In this document: positions 44,322 to 54,358 of the stretch, in pieces
Layout of the letters: every line of letters begins with the position of its first letter
Position numbering within the stretch: position 1 is the first letter of the stretch
From: Niallia sp. FSL W8-0635
GTDB lineage: Bacteria > Bacillota > Bacilli > Bacillales > Cytobacillaceae
Assembly (NCBI RefSeq): GCF_038007965.1
Contig: NZ_JBBOYD010000001.1
Coordinates: 1,094,501 to 1,158,500, forward strand
Length of the DNA stretch: 64,000 nucleotides
Reading direction: 5' to 3'
The notes under the pieces: model-generated
Seen by the model: the letters and a program-made list of their open reading frames with translations, nothing else
Told to the model about the DNA's origin: nothing
The model's database searches: none
Position numbers and translations under genes: made by a program

Positions 44322-44552
44322 TCAAGTACCGAAGCGCTTACATAATAAATTGAATTTAATACTAAGTTCGTTGAATTTTTCTCTATCTCGCTCATCAATG
44401 GCTTTATCGATCAAGGACATCAAACTTGCTTTTTCATTGTTTAATTGAATTTCAGAAAGCAACATTTCAATGTAGAGGTCTTTTACATAAGTTTCTGTGT
44501 GTTTTTTTTGGCCACTTAACTTTGTAAATTCAGTGTAGGACTTATCATTCAT
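44322..44552 (-). CDS. IDEAL-domain small protein
   Basis: A 76-residue protein with the IDEAL domain in its C-terminal half: MLLSEIQLNNEKASL, then IDKAIDERDREKFNELSIK (about 46-64), where consensus is IDEALD-x-x-D-x-x-x-F-x-x-L. The domain occurs in small Bacillus proteins and in ComK/ComS-region proteins; one IDEAL-type protein is encoded near comK in related genomes. The start at 44552 has GGAGGGAAAG; a longer frame has none. Divergent from comK. Role unknown. Confidence 0.8.
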   Translation of the reverse strand: MNDKSYTEFTKLSGQKKHTETYVKDLYIEMLLSEIQLNNEKASLMSLIDKAIDERDREKFNELSIKFNLLCKRFGT

Positions 44553-44595
44553 TGTCTTTCCCTCCTGATGCCTTTTTAATATTATATGGGAGAAT

Positions 44596-44609
44596 TTGAT
44601 AATTATCAA
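44596..44609. promoter_or_regulatory. Perfect palindrome TTGATAATTATCAA upstream of comK
   Basis: A 14-base perfect dyad in the comK/IDEAL divergent region, about 45 bases from the IDEAL start and 134 from comK. It is like a shortened Fur-type site (TGATAAT-ATTATCA lacking the central bases). I cannot assign the regulator. Confidence 0.4.
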
Positions 44610-44742
44610 TTTATTTTTTTAAAATTGTGAAATTTGATTATAAAGTATGTCTGTTTTCTGAAGAATCGAAATATTGTAATGCTGATTAGGTAAAAAGTGC
44701 TATTATTGGGTGAGGTCAATAAAGAAAAGGAGTGGTTTATAG

Positions 44743-45330
44743 ATGGAAGAAAAGTATAAAATCGTAGATAAGTATGGTATTACGTATCACACAAATGCAG
44801 TATTGCCTTATATGTTAGATAATGGTGTTATCTATTCAAAGATATTTGAAGATAGGAATGTATTTTTGTGCAAACTCAGCCCGCTTATGATTGTTAAAAA
44901 TACTTGTAGTTATCTTGGGAGCTCTTATGAAGGAAGAAGAGAGGGAACGAGGCGACTGATGACCTATTATCATAAGCTTCCGATTGTGATTGATGAATTT
45001 AATTCGGTGTATGTCTTTCCGACTCATTCTCCCAGAAATAATAACTGTGCATGGATTTCACTTCATCATATTCTTGATATAAAAAAAATAGAAGCGTCCA
45101 AAGTGAGGATTACCTTCCAAAATGAGCAAAAGATAGAAATTGGGATTTCTATCTATACGCTGAGAAACCAAATTATGCGGACAAAATCGTTAAAAACTTT
45201 ACAGCATTATAATTATGAAGCAAGTAGAAATCCTGAGCTAACATATAAAAGTGTAATGGATAAACAGAAAAAACTGGCAGAAAGCCAGATGATATATAAA
45301 AAAAAGCGAAGCAAACCGAATAACAATTAG
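44743..45330 (+). CDS. comK: ComK, competence transcription factor
   Basis: A 195-residue protein of ComK type. Family segments: YSKIFEDRNVFLCKLSPL, KNTCSYLGSSYEGRREGT (about 53-70), LPIVIDEFNSVYVFPTHSP, and CAWISLHHI. ComK activates late competence and DNA-uptake genes by binding AT-boxes, and autoactivates. GGAG precedes the ATG at a longish spacing (10 bases). I saw no perfect pair of AAAA-N5-TTTT boxes upstream. Neighbour yhjD converges 25 bases after it. Confidence 0.95.
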   Translation: MEEKYKIVDKYGITYHTNAVLPYMLDNGVIYSKIFEDRNVFLCKLSPLMIVKNTCSYLGSSYEGRREGTRRLMTYYHKLPIVIDEFNSVYVFPTHSPRNNNCAWISLHHILDIKKIEASKVRITFQNEQKIEIGISIYTLRNQIMRTKSLKTLQHYNYEASRNPELTYKSVMDKQKKLAESQMIYKKKRSKPNNN

Positions 45331-45355
45331 CAGGATTTTTTTTTAATTGTTTTTG

Positions 45356-45721
45356 TTAACTAATAGTAAACCGTTTGTACAAAAAATATTCTAATAATTC
45401 CTGAACTTTATTGCGAAGGCGTGGGTTAAAATAATTATGATATTCTTCGTAGCCATTGTATATAAACAAAAACATGGTAAAAGCATCATCACGATTTACT
45501 TCCTGAATCTTCAATGCATGCTTATGCATATAATTCTTCGTATTTTTTAACTCCGATTGTACTGCTTTCATTGTATTTTCTATAAGGGCTATATAAGGTT
45601 GTTTTAATTTAAAATTGCTTATTTTGATGACCTGCAGATCCCGATTAAGTATAGTTAAAAGCATAGGAAGATAAATAGCCTTTTCCATAATGTCTCTTTC
45701 TATTTCAGGAATTCGTGTCAT
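45356..45721 (-). CDS. yhjD: YhjD-like conserved protein
   Basis: A 121-residue cytosolic, helical, mildly basic protein starting MTRIPEIERDIMEKAIYLPM and ending RLRNKVQELLEYFLYKRF. It resembles B. subtilis YhjD (about 120 residues) in its TRIPE start, in KQPYIALIE, and in its location between comK and yhjE. No motif suggests an activity. AAAGGGG ribosome-binding site. Confidence 0.75.
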   Translation of the reverse strand: MTRIPEIERDIMEKAIYLPMLLTILNRDLQVIKISNFKLKQPYIALIENTMKAVQSELKNTKNYMHKHALKIQEVNRDDAFTMFLFIYNGYEEYHNYFNPRLRNKVQELLEYFLYKRFTIS

Positions 45722-45954
45722 AATCTGTAACCCCTTTTTTATATATTGTAGAACATTTGTTCTTATATGATAATACCTGTTTTGTTTGCTATTTTCAAGT
45801 TGATAATTATATTTTTTAAACGAGTTTTTAATATAAATGAAGGAAGCAGGGTTTTAAATACTGCATCTTCAAAAAATGATAGAAAAAGGAAAGATAAGAA
45901 GGGGAAACTATTTCAATTGTCGAAATATATAAATACTATAATAAGGGAAGGAAG

Positions 45955-47946
45955 ATGAAATTGAAAGAAAGTAAAAGAATAGATGCAGAATCTTTGTATG
46001 AATTAAACTCCGTGGTGGATCCACAGGTTAATGAAAAGGAGCAAGCATGCTTATATGTGCTCACTTCTATTTGCAAAGAAACCGATAAGTATTATTCAAA
46101 TATATTCTATAAGGATCTAAATACACTTGAAACCTCTCAATGGACGTTTGGGAAAGATCGAAACTATTCTCCAAGATGGTCGCCGAATGGAGAACAAGTT
46201 GTCTTTATTTCTAATCGTTCAGGAAAAAATCAATTATTTCTATTAAGTAAAAACGGCGGAGAAGCAAAGCAGTTGACCTTTTTAGTGAATGGAGTAAGTA
46301 ATCCAGTCTGGTCTCCCGATGGCAAAGAGATTGCTTTTCAAATTAATTTGAAACCTGGCGAAACGGTAGAAGATAAAGAGGTTAAAAAGGAAGAGAAAGA
46401 GAATAAGCTTACTGCTTTAGAAGTAACGAATATGAAGTATAAATCAGACGGGAAGGGCTTTTGGGATGGTAGCTATGACCATATTGCTGTTATAAATACA
46501 GAAAGTGGTGATATCGAGCAACTTACTTCAGGAGAAAATAATTATTACCTGCAAAGCTGGTCACCTGATGGACAGTATATCGCGATTAGTGCAGATGAAA
46601 ATAATGAGAAGGATTTTAGCTTTCTTTCTGATATTTATCTATATGACAGAAAAAAAGATAGCTGGAATAAAATAACAGAAAGTGATGGTAATTATGGAAA
46701 AGTAACATGGACGCCTGATAGTAAAAAGTTAGGTTTGATTGGAAGTGGTCGTGAATACGAGAATGCCACTCTGTCTAAGGTATGGGTATATGATTTAGAA
46801 TCAGATTATCTACAATGCTTGACACCAGATTGGGATGTGAATGTTGGAGATTATGCAATTGGAGATTTTCAACAAGGGGCTGTCACACCTGGCCTACTTT
46901 GGGGAGAAGATAATGAAAGCTTTACTTTTTTAGGAACAGATCATGGAAATACCGTTGTTTATTTTGGGAATATTAGTGGAGCAATCTATCCATCTCTTAT
47001 TGATAATCATCATGTGTACGGCTTATCAACTGGAGGAAGTTTAAAAAGAGCAGTTGTAGCTATTAGTACACCAACACATCCAGGAGATTTACATACATTG
47101 AATTTAGAGACAGGAGAGGTTCAGCAAATTACAGATGTGAATAAAGAGTTTGCTGAAGCACATACATTTTCTGAAGCTGAGCCATTGCAATTTAACTCTC
47201 GAGATGGCTGGGAGCTGCATGGTTGGTTAATGAAACCACAAGGCTTTCAAGAGGGAGAAAAATATCCTATGGTAGTAGAGATTCATGGGGGCCCGCATGC
47301 GATGTATGCTAATTCTTATTTCCATGAATTTCAAACCCTAACATCCAATGGTTTTGCTGTACTATTTATTAATCCGAGAGGAAGCCATGGCTATGGACAA
47401 CAATTTGTGGACGCTGTACGTGGAGATTATGGTGGAAAGGATTATGAAGATATTATGGATGCCGTGGACTATTGCTTAGAAACATTTGATTTTATAGATG
47501 CTTCTCGTTTAGGTGTTACAGGAGGAAGTTATGGTGGTTTTATGACAAACTGGATTGTTGGGCATACGGATCGTTTTAAAGCAGCAGTTACACAGCGCTC
47601 CATTTCGAATTGGATAAGTTTTTATGGGGTGAGTGATATAGGCTATTATTTTACAGATTGGCAAATAAAAGCAGATTTAAATGATTTGGAAACACTATGG
47701 AAGCATTCTCCATTAGCCTATGTCAATAACATTCAAACACCATTACTCATTTTACATGGTGAAAAGGATTATCGATGCCCAATCGAACAGGCCGAGCAAT
47801 TATTTATTGCCTTAAAGGTTCAGAAAAAAGAAACGAAATTTGTACGCTTTCCCGAATCGAATCATGAACTTTCAAGAAGCGGGAAACCTACACTTAGAAT
47901 AGAAAGACTAAACTACATTAACAACTGGTTTTTAGAATATATATAA
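45955..47946 (+). CDS. S9-family prolyl-oligopeptidase-type peptidase (YuxL-like)
   Basis: A 663-residue serine peptidase. The N-terminal ~380 residues form a beta-propeller of TolB/WD-like blades (SPRWSPNGEQVVFIS, PVWSPDGKEIAFQ, LQSWSPDGQYIAI). The C-terminal alpha/beta hydrolase carries the triad Ser525 (GGSYGGF), Asp605 (GEKDYRC) and His637 (ESNHEL). It would cleave short peptides or N-acylated peptides. Start: ATG at 45955, though GGGAAGGAAG is better spaced for a TTG six bases later. Absent from this place in B. subtilis. A terminator follows. Confidence 0.92.
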   Translation: MKLKESKRIDAESLYELNSVVDPQVNEKEQACLYVLTSICKETDKYYSNIFYKDLNTLETSQWTFGKDRNYSPRWSPNGEQVVFISNRSGKNQLFLLSKNGGEAKQLTFLVNGVSNPVWSPDGKEIAFQINLKPGETVEDKEVKKEEKENKLTALEVTNMKYKSDGKGFWDGSYDHIAVINTESGDIEQLTSGENNYYLQSWSPDGQYIAISADENNEKDFSFLSDIYLYDRKKDSWNKITESDGNYGKVTWTPDSKKLGLIGSGREYENATLSKVWVYDLESDYLQCLTPDWDVNVGDYAIGDFQQGAVTPGLLWGEDNESFTFLGTDHGNTVVYFGNISGAIYPSLIDNHHVYGLSTGGSLKRAVVAISTPTHPGDLHTLNLETGEVQQITDVNKEFAEAHTFSEAEPLQFNSRDGWELHGWLMKPQGFQEGEKYPMVVEIHGGPHAMYANSYFHEFQTLTSNGFAVLFINPRGSHGYGQQFVDAVRGDYGGKDYEDIMDAVDYCLETFDFIDASRLGVTGGSYGGFMTNWIVGHTDRFKAAVTQRSISNWISFYGVSDIGYYFTDWQIKADLNDLETLWKHSPLAYVNNIQTPLLILHGEKDYRCPIEQAEQLFIALKVQKKETKFVRFPESNHELSRSGKPTLRIERLNYINNWFLEYI

Positions 47947-47958
47947 TGATTAAATGAT

Positions 47959-47986
47959 AGAGGGTGCCATCTGGTGCCCTCTTTTT
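47959..47986 (+). terminator. Terminator of the S9 peptidase gene
   Basis: AGAGGG and CCCTCT pair with inner GCC/GGT, followed by TTTTT. Confidence 0.8.
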
Positions 47987-48301
47987 AAATTAAGTAAGGT
48001 TATTGCTTTTGACGATTATTTTAAAAATGGAGAGGTAGAAGATTGTGAACAAACAGAAAAAGTACAATATTACCTTGTAATGTAATTTTAAGCAAGAAAA
48101 AAATGTAGAAAAGCACTTTTTTTGATATGATAGTAAAAAGAAAGTTAACCATTAAGAAATTAAGAAATTAAGGAGTTAGATAGAGACAGGATTTTACATA
48201 GAAAAGAAGGTCTATATTTTTGTACAAAGGTTACAATTGATAGTAATAAAATCATTAAAAAAATAATAAAAAGATTTTAAATATGGAAAGGATTAAAAGA
48301 A
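47987..48301. other. 315-base gap upstream of the LCP gene
   Basis: AT-rich; contains a short direct repeat TTAAGAAATTAAGAAATTAAG near 48150-48170 and presumably the promoter of the LCP gene. No ORF or hairpin with support. Confidence 0.4.
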
Positions 48302-49243
48302 ATGGGGAGAGCGGAATATAGAAAAGGAAAGAAAAGAAGGAAATTACGTAAAGGAAGAGTTTTCTTTTTATTCCTAATTCTATTTATATTATTTGCAGGT
48401 GGATATAGTATTTTTCAATTTAAGCAAGGAGAAAAGCAGTCCCTAGGGAAGCTAGGAATAGAAGAGGTTAAATATGAATTTAATGGGGAAAAGGATAGTA
48501 GCGGTGGAACCAATATTCTTTTACTCGGAAGTGACCAGCGTAAAGGAGAAAAGCAATCTAGAACAGATACGATAATGGTTGCCCAATATCATCCTGATAA
48601 AGGTACATATAAAATTATATCGCTTATGAGAGATATGTATGTGGAAATACCAGGATATAGTCAAGGTAGAATTAATACTGCTTATACCCTTGGTGGTCCT
48701 GAACTTTTAAGGCAAACAATCAAACATAATTTTGATATAGATTTGCAATATTATGCGATTATAAATTTTGAAGGTTTTGAAGCGGTAATTGATGAAGCTT
48801 TCCCAAATGGTGTGGAAATCGATGTGGAAAAACAAATGTCTGCAAATATAGGTGTAACATTGGAGCCAGGACAACAGCGTTTAAATGGAAAGCAGCTATT
48901 AGGATATGTGCGTTTCCGACATGATGCAGAATCTGATTTTGGAAGAGTAGAGAGACAACAAAAAACGTTACAAGCAATCGCTGATCAAGTTTCTGCTGTC
49001 CAGACATTTGCTAAGCTGCCAAAACTCGCAGGGGTAATAATGCCTTATATCAATACGAGTATGGAAACAGGGGATATGCTGTTTATTGGGAAAGATTTAT
49101 TGACTTCAAAAAATCATGAGGTAGAGTCGCTAAGGGTTCCAGTAGATGGAACTTTTCAAGATATGAGAGTTAATGGAGCGGCCGTCTTATCTGTCGATTT
49201 AGAAGCGAATACAACAGCAATAAAAGAATTCTTAGCACAATAA
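48302..49243 (+). CDS. LytR-CpsA-Psr (LCP) family wall-polymer transferase
   Basis: A 313-residue membrane-anchored protein: a very basic N-terminus (first ~20 residues), one signal-anchor helix (VFFLFLILFILFAGGYSIF, about 21-39), and an extracellular LCP domain with LLLGSDQRKGEKQSRTDT (about 74-91), IISLMRDMYVEIP, the INTAYTLGGP motif and RFRHDAESDFGRVERQQ. These hold the conserved Arg/Asp residues that bind the polyprenyl-pyrophosphate donor. LCP enzymes attach teichoic acid or other glycopolymers to peptidoglycan. Which one of the TagT/U/V type it represents is not decidable. Confidence 0.93.
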   Translation: MGRAEYRKGKKRRKLRKGRVFFLFLILFILFAGGYSIFQFKQGEKQSLGKLGIEEVKYEFNGEKDSSGGTNILLLGSDQRKGEKQSRTDTIMVAQYHPDKGTYKIISLMRDMYVEIPGYSQGRINTAYTLGGPELLRQTIKHNFDIDLQYYAIINFEGFEAVIDEAFPNGVEIDVEKQMSANIGVTLEPGQQRLNGKQLLGYVRFRHDAESDFGRVERQQKTLQAIADQVSAVQTFAKLPKLAGVIMPYINTSMETGDMLFIGKDLLTSKNHEVESLRVPVDGTFQDMRVNGAAVLSVDLEANTTAIKEFLAQ

Positions 49244-49474
49244 ACGGAATGTTTTTTAACATATTCTTTATATTTAAACAGTAATCCATAGATTAAAATG
49301 GAATAGTCAGATGAATTACTTACTGATCGAAAAAGGCTATAGCAAAATTTGTTCATCATAAAAGGGGAATGGTGTGAAGAATCCTTATGATTTAAGTGGA
49401 TTCATAAAACCGTCGTAATTACAAAAAATACACATACTAAAAGACGCGTAAGTTATACAAGGGGTTTTGTGCTC

Positions 49475-50095
49475 ATGGATATGAACTTAATTAAAGAATG
49501 GTTTACGCTTGAAAATATAATGGAGTTAATCGACAGTTATCGCTCATTTGGACCGTTGCCAGGGATTTTATTGCCAATGGTTGAGGCGTTTATCCCTTTT
49601 TTGCCACTTTTTGTTTTTATTATGGCTAATGTCAATGCATTTGGATTTTGGCTAGGATTTCTATATTCATGGGCTGGAACAATCTTAGGTGCATTACTTG
49701 TTTTTTCGATTATTAGAAGATATGGAAAAAAAAGATTGTTAAGCTTTTTAAGAAAGCATAAAAAGGTGCAGAAACCAATGATTTGGATTGAGAGACATGG
49801 ATTTGGTCCGTTGTTCTTACTCCTATGTTTTCCATTTACACCTTCTGCCCTTGTAAATATAGTGGCCGGGTTATCTAGAATAAGTACGAGCCAATATGTT
49901 CTGGCGGTAATTGCAGGTAAACTAGTTATGATTAGTACGATTAGTTTTATTGGTTATGATTTGAAATCGATGATTACACAGCCATTAAGAACGATACCTG
50001 TTGTGATAGCCATCTTTATTCTTTGGTTTATTGGAAAAAGAATCGAGATAAAAATGAATAGTGTAGGAATGGATGAGAAAGAGAGAAGCCATTAG
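49475..50095 (+). CDS. yhjE: YhjE, TVP38/DedA-type membrane protein
   Basis: A 206-residue integral membrane protein of the TVP38/TMEM64 (VTT/SNARE-associated) family, with GPLPGILLPMVEAFIPFLPL (about 25-44), WAGTILGALLVFSIIRRYG and RHGFGPLFLLLCFPFTPSALVN (the F/Y-x-P-x-x-P-like region, split here). VTT proteins include lipid scramblase relatives. The ATG at 49475 fits AAGGGG best; a GTG two codons earlier is possible. It sits directly before sipV, as in B. subtilis. Confidence 0.88.
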   Translation: MDMNLIKEWFTLENIMELIDSYRSFGPLPGILLPMVEAFIPFLPLFVFIMANVNAFGFWLGFLYSWAGTILGALLVFSIIRRYGKKRLLSFLRKHKKVQKPMIWIERHGFGPLFLLLCFPFTPSALVNIVAGLSRISTSQYVLAVIAGKLVMISTISFIGYDLKSMITQPLRTIPVVIAIFILWFIGKRIEIKMNSVGMDEKERSH

Positions 50096-50135
50096 TAAAA
50101 GATGGTCTGTAAATTTTGTTTGGAGGAGATAGAGG

Positions 50136-50690
50136 TTGAAAGAAGCTATAAAGAAAGAAAGCATAGAATGGTTAAAAGCATTTGCTATTGGGATTATCAT
50201 CTTTGTTATAATTCGTGCTTTTTTCTTCTCCAATTATGTAGTGGAAGGTGAATCGATGATGCCTACATTACAGGACGGAAATAAATTAGTTGTTAATAAA
50301 GTTGGTTATAAAATGACTGATTTTGATCACTTTGATATTATTGTTTTTCATGCAAATGAAAATGATGATTACGTGAAACGAGTAATTGGCATCCCAGGAG
50401 ATAGAGTAGAATATAGAGATGACCATCTGTTTATAAATGGGAAGAAGTATGAGGAGCCCTTTCTAAATGATTATCGAAAACAAGTTTCTTCTGGAAGGCT
50501 AACGGGGAATTTTACATTAGAAGAAATCACTGGAGAGGTTACGGTTCCAAAGGGGAAATTATTTGTGTTGGGAGATAACCGATTAGGAAGTTGGGATAGT
50601 CGACATTTTGGGTTCATTTCCATTAATCAAGTAGTTGGAAAGGTTAGCTTACGTTATTGGCCATTTAATGAAATTCAATTTTCCTTTTAA
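50136..50690 (+). CDS. sipV: Signal peptidase I (SipV)
   Basis: A 184-residue type I signal peptidase. One membrane helix (about 14-32) precedes the catalytic Ser40 in VEGESMMPTL; the general base Lys81 is in YVKRVIGIPGDRVEY; the later box GKLFVLGDNRLGSWDSRHFG is also present. It removes signal peptides from exported proteins on the outer membrane face. A TTG start after GGAGGAGATAGAGG is required because no ATG is near. Position after yhjE identifies it as the SipV orthologue. A terminator follows. Confidence 0.95.
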   Translation: MKEAIKKESIEWLKAFAIGIIIFVIIRAFFFSNYVVEGESMMPTLQDGNKLVVNKVGYKMTDFDHFDIIVFHANENDDYVKRVIGIPGDRVEYRDDHLFINGKKYEEPFLNDYRKQVSSGRLTGNFTLEEITGEVTVPKGKLFVLGDNRLGSWDSRHFGFISINQVVGKVSLRYWPFNEIQFSF

Positions 50691-50707
50691 TTTTGGTGGA
50701 AGAACTG

Positions 50708-50733
50708 AGAACTCAAGATTGAGTTCTTTTTTT
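50708..50733 (+). terminator. Terminator of sipV
   Basis: AGAACTCA and TGAGTTCT form a perfect 8-bp stem around AGAT, followed by a run of T. Confidence 0.85.
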
Positions 50734-50866
50734 CGTTAACTGTTTTTCTTTGGAAAGAAAGAGAAAAATTATCCATTAGCACTTTTCTATGGAAACATGT
50801 GTTTCTATGATATGATGTTATTTACATATAAAGTATTATGGAGATAGAGAAAAAGGGGGTTATTGG

Positions 50867-53800
50867 ATGACTGTTCGCTTATTAGCAGGTCGGTCTGGTA
50901 CCGGAAAAACAACGTTCTGTATAGAAGAGATTCAAGCGAAACTTGCTGAAAATCCGGAAGGAAATCCCATTATTTATATTGTCCCAGATCAGATGACTTT
51001 TTTATCCGATCAGCGATTGCTATCTGGGACTAATATTCAAGGAATGTTCCGTGCGCAAGTATACAGCTTCACCCGTCTTGCATGGAGAGTATTGCAAGAA
51101 ACTGGTGGAATTAGTCGCTACCATATAAATAGTATTGGCGTGAATATGCTCATTCGCAAGATTATTGAGGAGAATAAAAGTGAGCTAACCCTATTTAAAA
51201 AGGTTGCCGATAAAAATGGATTTATAGAGCAGGTAGAACAATTAGTCACTGAATTTAGAAGATACACGGTTACTCCTGAAGAACTGCTATCCACAAAAGA
51301 GCAAATAGAAGAAACACAAGAATCAGCAAAAGCATTAATGGATAAAATCAGCGATCTTGAATTAATATATGAAAAATTTGAAGAAAGACTTGTTGGAAAA
51401 TACATTGATGGGGAGGATTATTTCCGTCTTCTAGCGGAAAAGATTAGCGAATCCTCTTATTTGAAAAACGCAGAAATTTATATAGATGGTTTTTATAGCT
51501 TTACTCCTCAAGAATATTTGATTATTCAACAGTTAATGCATTTTTGTGAAAACGTAACAATTACAAATACATTAGATCCTTTAGCTTCACAAAATGATGA
51601 CTTAAGCTTATTCCGAATGTCGACAGAATCCTTTCAAACGATCCATATGATGGCAAAGCAATTAGGGGTGGAAGTGAATATTGTTGAATTCACGGAATCT
51701 AGAAAGCATAGTCATCAGTCATTAGCACATATTGAAAATCATTTTGACAACAGACCAGGACAAGCCTATGAAGAAGAAGCAACAATCAAATTTGCTGAAA
51801 GCATTAATCCACGTGCAGAAATAGAAGGAATTGCGAGGGAAATTGTGAAGCTGGTTAGGCATAAGCAATATCGCTATCGAGAGGTAAGTTTACTTTCTCG
51901 CAATTTGTCTACCTACCAGAATATTATTGAAACTGTTTTCAGGGATTATCACATTCCTTTCTTTATTGATCAAAAAAGCAGAATGCATGATCATCCTTTA
52001 GTAGAATTAATTCGATCTTCTCTAGAGATATTTGAAACAAATTGGCGTTATGAGCCTGTATTTCGTTCGATAAAGACAGAATTACTTTTCCCACTTCATG
52101 AACGCAAAAATAATATTCGGGAAAAAGTAGACAGGCTTGAAAATTATTGCCTTGCTTATGGCATAAAGGGAAATAAGTGGACTTCCAAGGAACGCTGGAA
52201 ATATAGAAGAATAAAAGGATTAGAATGGGAGCAAGGAGTTCAGACAGATGCAGAAAAAGAGTTCGAGCAGGAACTAAATGAGCTACGTCTGTCTTTAACT
52301 GCGCCGTTAATTCGACTTCAAAACCGATTAAGAAGAGGCAAAACAGGACGAGCTAAATGTGAAGCATTATATTTATTTCTCGAAGAACTTGAAGTGCCGA
52401 TGAAAATGGAATATTGGAAGAATGAGCTAGAGGAAAATGGAGAGCTAGTAAAAGCTGGTGAACATGATCAAGCATGGAATAGCATAGTTGAACTGTTAGA
52501 TCAATTTGTAGAAATACTAGGAGAAGAGGAATTTTCCACGAAGCAATTTGCGACAGTTATTAGTTCTGGATTAGACACATTGAAATTTTCCCTCGTTCCT
52601 CCAGCTTTGGATCAAGTATTGATTGCAGATTTGGAGCAATCTCGTTTAAATGATATAAAGGTCGCCTTTGTCATTGGACTAAACGAGGGTGTTTTTCCAT
52701 CGAAATTTCAGGATGAAGGAATACTGGCAGACACAGATAGAGAAGCTTTACAACAAAAAGGGATGAAGCTTGCTCCTACAAGTAAAATAAGATTGTTGGA
52801 TGAGGAATTTCTTGCATACAAAGCATTTACAACACCAACAGATTATCTGTATTTAACTTATCCACTAGCAAACGATGAAGGTAAATCCATTTTGCCATCT
52901 ACTTATATCAAAAGAATGCGAGATTTATTTCCTAAAGCAGCTACCATTTATTATATGTCAGATCCAAAAGAACTGTCGGAAGAAGGCCAGTTGGATTATG
53001 TCGTTCATTTTCAAACAACCTTGTCTTATTTAACAGGCCAGCTTTATTTAAAGAAAAGAGAGTATCCTATCTATGATTTCTGGTGGGATGTTTACAATGA
53101 ATATATGGAGAATACAAATTGGAGAGAACCTGCTAAAAAGGTGTTTTCTAGTTTGACCTATCAAAATCAAGCAGAAAAATTATCGGAACATACAAGCAGT
53201 GAATTATATGGGGAAACCATTTCAGCAAGTGTCTCAAGAATGGAATTATTTCATGCATGCCCATTTTCCCACTTTGCTACTCACGGGTTAAAGCTTAGAA
53301 AAAGGCAAATATATCGATTAGAAGCGCCAGCAATAGGTGATTTATTCCATGCGGCCTTAAAATATATTGCAGAAACAGTTATGCATAAAGAGCTAATGTG
53401 GTCTAGCTTAACAAGGGAGCAATGTGAGGGCTTAGCAAGAGACGCAGTAGATATGCTTGCACCTAAACTGCAGAACGAAATATTGCTTAGTACAAATAGG
53501 CATCATTATATTAAAAGAAAGCTTGAGCAAATCATTAGCAGAGCATCTATTATTCTAAGCGAGCACGCCAAGCATAGCGGCTTCTCACCAATTGATTTAG
53601 AGTTAGAATTTGGTCCTACAGGTAAGCTGCCGTCTATTACTTTTCCGTTGAAAAACGGTACAAACATGAATTTGATTGGACGAATCGATCGTGTCGATAA
53701 AGCAGTTGTTGGAGATGAAGTATATTTACGAGTAATCGACTATAAATCAAGTGGACAAGAATTGAACATGAATGAAGTATATTATGGATTATCCCTACAG

Positions 53801-54358
53801 ATGCTGACTTATTTAGACTTAATTATTACAAACAGCACGATTCTAGTAGATAAGGAAGCAAGTCCAGCTGGAGTATTATATTTCCATGTACACAATCCAA
53901 TGATTTCGAGTAAAAAAATATTAACATTAGATGAAATCGAAGAAGAATTATTAAAGAAATTTAAAATGAATGGGCTAATGCTTGGGGAAGAGCGAGTTAT
54001 TCAGCTAATGGATGAAACGTTAGAAAAAGGGAGTTCTCCGATTGTGCCTGCAGGCTTTAAAACAGATGGAACCCTTACGAAAGCTTCTAAAGTCGCAACG
54101 AGAGAAGACTTTAGTAAATTGCAAAACTTTGTTCGACACAAATATAAGGATTCAGGCAATAAGATTATTAGTGGGGAAGTTCAGATTGAGCCTTATCGCT
54201 TAAATGATAAAAAGCCTTGTACCTTCTGTTCCTTTAAATCTGTTTGTCAATTTGATGAAGCTTTAGAAACGAACGATTACAGACAATTACAAGCCTATTC
54301 AAAGGATGATGTGCTGCAATTAATCAGAGAGGAGGCTAATACGAATGAAAGAGAGTAA
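50867..54358 (+). CDS. addB: AddB, helicase-nuclease subunit
   Basis: A 1163-residue subunit of the AddAB (RecBCD-like) double-strand-break repair enzyme. Walker A GRSGTGKTTF lies at about 8-17. The C-terminal nuclease has VIDYKSSGQE (about 962-971), and the iron-sulfur cluster ligands are the Cys in HACPFSH (about 800) and Cys1118, Cys1121 and Cys1127 in CTFCSFKSVC. AddB recognises Chi and degrades the 5' strand. Length agrees with the family (about 1166). It overlaps addA by 14 bases. Confidence 0.97.
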   Translation: MTVRLLAGRSGTGKTTFCIEEIQAKLAENPEGNPIIYIVPDQMTFLSDQRLLSGTNIQGMFRAQVYSFTRLAWRVLQETGGISRYHINSIGVNMLIRKIIEENKSELTLFKKVADKNGFIEQVEQLVTEFRRYTVTPEELLSTKEQIEETQESAKALMDKISDLELIYEKFEERLVGKYIDGEDYFRLLAEKISESSYLKNAEIYIDGFYSFTPQEYLIIQQLMHFCENVTITNTLDPLASQNDDLSLFRMSTESFQTIHMMAKQLGVEVNIVEFTESRKHSHQSLAHIENHFDNRPGQAYEEEATIKFAESINPRAEIEGIAREIVKLVRHKQYRYREVSLLSRNLSTYQNIIETVFRDYHIPFFIDQKSRMHDHPLVELIRSSLEIFETNWRYEPVFRSIKTELLFPLHERKNNIREKVDRLENYCLAYGIKGNKWTSKERWKYRRIKGLEWEQGVQTDAEKEFEQELNELRLSLTAPLIRLQNRLRRGKTGRAKCEALYLFLEELEVPMKMEYWKNELEENGELVKAGEHDQAWNSIVELLDQFVEILGEEEFSTKQFATVISSGLDTLKFSLVPPALDQVLIADLEQSRLNDIKVAFVIGLNEGVFPSKFQDEGILADTDREALQQKGMKLAPTSKIRLLDEEFLAYKAFTTPTDYLYLTYPLANDEGKSILPSTYIKRMRDLFPKAATIYYMSDPKELSEEGQLDYVVHFQTTLSYLTGQLYLKKREYPIYDFWWDVYNEYMENTNWREPAKKVFSSLTYQNQAEKLSEHTSSELYGETISASVSRMELFHACPFSHFATHGLKLRKRQIYRLEAPAIGDLFHAALKYIAETVMHKELMWSSLTREQCEGLARDAVDMLAPKLQNEILLSTNRHHYIKRKLEQIISRASIILSEHAKHSGFSPIDLELEFGPTGKLPSITFPLKNGTNMNLIGRIDRVDKAVVGDEVYLRVIDYKSSGQELNMNEVYYGLSLQMLTYLDLIITNSTILVDKEASPAGVLYFHVHNPMISSKKILTLDEIEEELLKKFKMNGLMLGEERVIQLMDETLEKGSSPIVPAGFKTDGTLTKASKVATREDFSKLQNFVRHKYKDSGNKIISGEVQIEPYRLNDKKPCTFCSFKSVCQFDEALETNDYRQLQAYSKDDVLQLIREEANTNERE

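Noticed and set aside
45767..45958. 63-codon ORF ahead of the S9 peptidase
   Set aside because: No ribosome-binding site, overlaps the start of the peptidase gene, and the composition follows AT-rich intergenic DNA.
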